Source: Anagrus nilaparvatae
Taxonomy: Eukaryota; Arthropoda; Insecta; Hymenoptera; Mymaridae
NCBI GenBank assembly: GCA_022575985.1
Contig: JAKSXM010000247.1
Location: 8,455,501-8,519,500, forward strand
DNA length: 64,000 nt
Direction: 5' to 3'
Below the pieces are notes generated by a model. That model was not told the origin of the DNA and made no database searches. It saw nothing but the letters and a program-made list of their open reading frames with translations. Shown here one piece after another: positions 63,949 through 64,000 of this stretch. Both the position numbers and the translations under genes were made by a program. The number at the start of each line of letters is the position of its first letter. The first letter of the stretch is position 1.

Positions 63949-63954
63949 ATAAAA
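63949..63954 (+). terminator. Polyadenylation signal
   Basis: AATAAA in TATTAATAAAATGTGC, about 55 bp after the candidate stop codon. Such hexamers are common in AT-rich DNA, so this only gains weight from its position. Confidence 0.4.
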
Positions 63955-64000
63955 TGTGCATAATTTTTATATTTTAAACAGCTTTTATAAATTATGAATT

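Overview
This is a very AT-rich animal window, most likely from an insect. A hymenopteran fits the transposon repertoire, but that is inference. It is almost entirely accessory DNA: LTR retrotransposons, a Penelope-like element, a Maverick/Polinton remnant, an R1-like LINE, a Helitron remnant, four small inverted-repeat DNA elements, two large foldbacks and long satellite blocks. There is no bacterial operon, rRNA gene or CRISPR array. Only a few stretches look like host exons, mainly 62295-63895 and tentatively 50909-51508.

Layout. 1-4572: gypsy-like remnant A with an intact gag and a textbook -1 frameshift site at the gag stop. 4573-7490: AT-rich with nothing recognised. 7490-10135: three satellite blocks, one of which reads open for 254 codons. 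11386-12136 and 23369-24190: diverged LTRs of one family; the second is followed by a 49-bp tRNA-Asp complement. 12790-13110: degenerate minisatellite. 13540-17450: decayed Maverick/Polinton with an integrase-chromodomain gene converging on a protein-primed type DNA polymerase B. 17813-19124: piggyBac-type non-autonomous element, with an empty-site paralogue at 42000. 19176-20770: foldback with arms of about 745 bp. 21360-23368: satellite built around a 13-bp palindrome. 24272-26470: Penelope-like element with an inverted internal segment and a hammerhead-like motif. 26879-27310: perfect 203-bp palindrome. 27726-40042: complete young gypsy element B (LTR divergence 3 in 1090). 40585-41844: hAT-type element with a second 155-bp element nested inside. 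42825-44830: R1-like LINE. 44830-47552: Helitron remnant. 47555-48660: viral-type polymerase-family remnants. 48661-54040: mostly AT-rich, with two tRNA-derived SINE candidates and possible exons. 54042-61020: retrovirus-like element C on the minus strand. 61540-61898: Tc1/mariner-type MITE. 62295-63895: 3' end of a probable host gene.

The candidate for something undescribed is element C. After a gypsy-type RNase H and integrase it carries three further reading frames. The first looks like a chuvirus-type class III glycoprotein. The second looks like a baculovirus-F/errantivirus Env. The third is an intact 289-codon cysteine-rich protein I do not recognise. Each begins at or within a few bases of a splice-acceptor-like sequence, as expected for separately spliced subgenomic RNAs. 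The element is broken (5'-truncated reverse transcriptase, several frameshifts and stops), but two unrelated envelope types plus an accessory gene in one LTR element is unusual. Element B is nearly intact and combines a GGGAAAC slippery site with a hairpin for Gag-Pol, an in-frame TGA inside Gag, and an extra zinc-knuckle ORF where env would normally lie.
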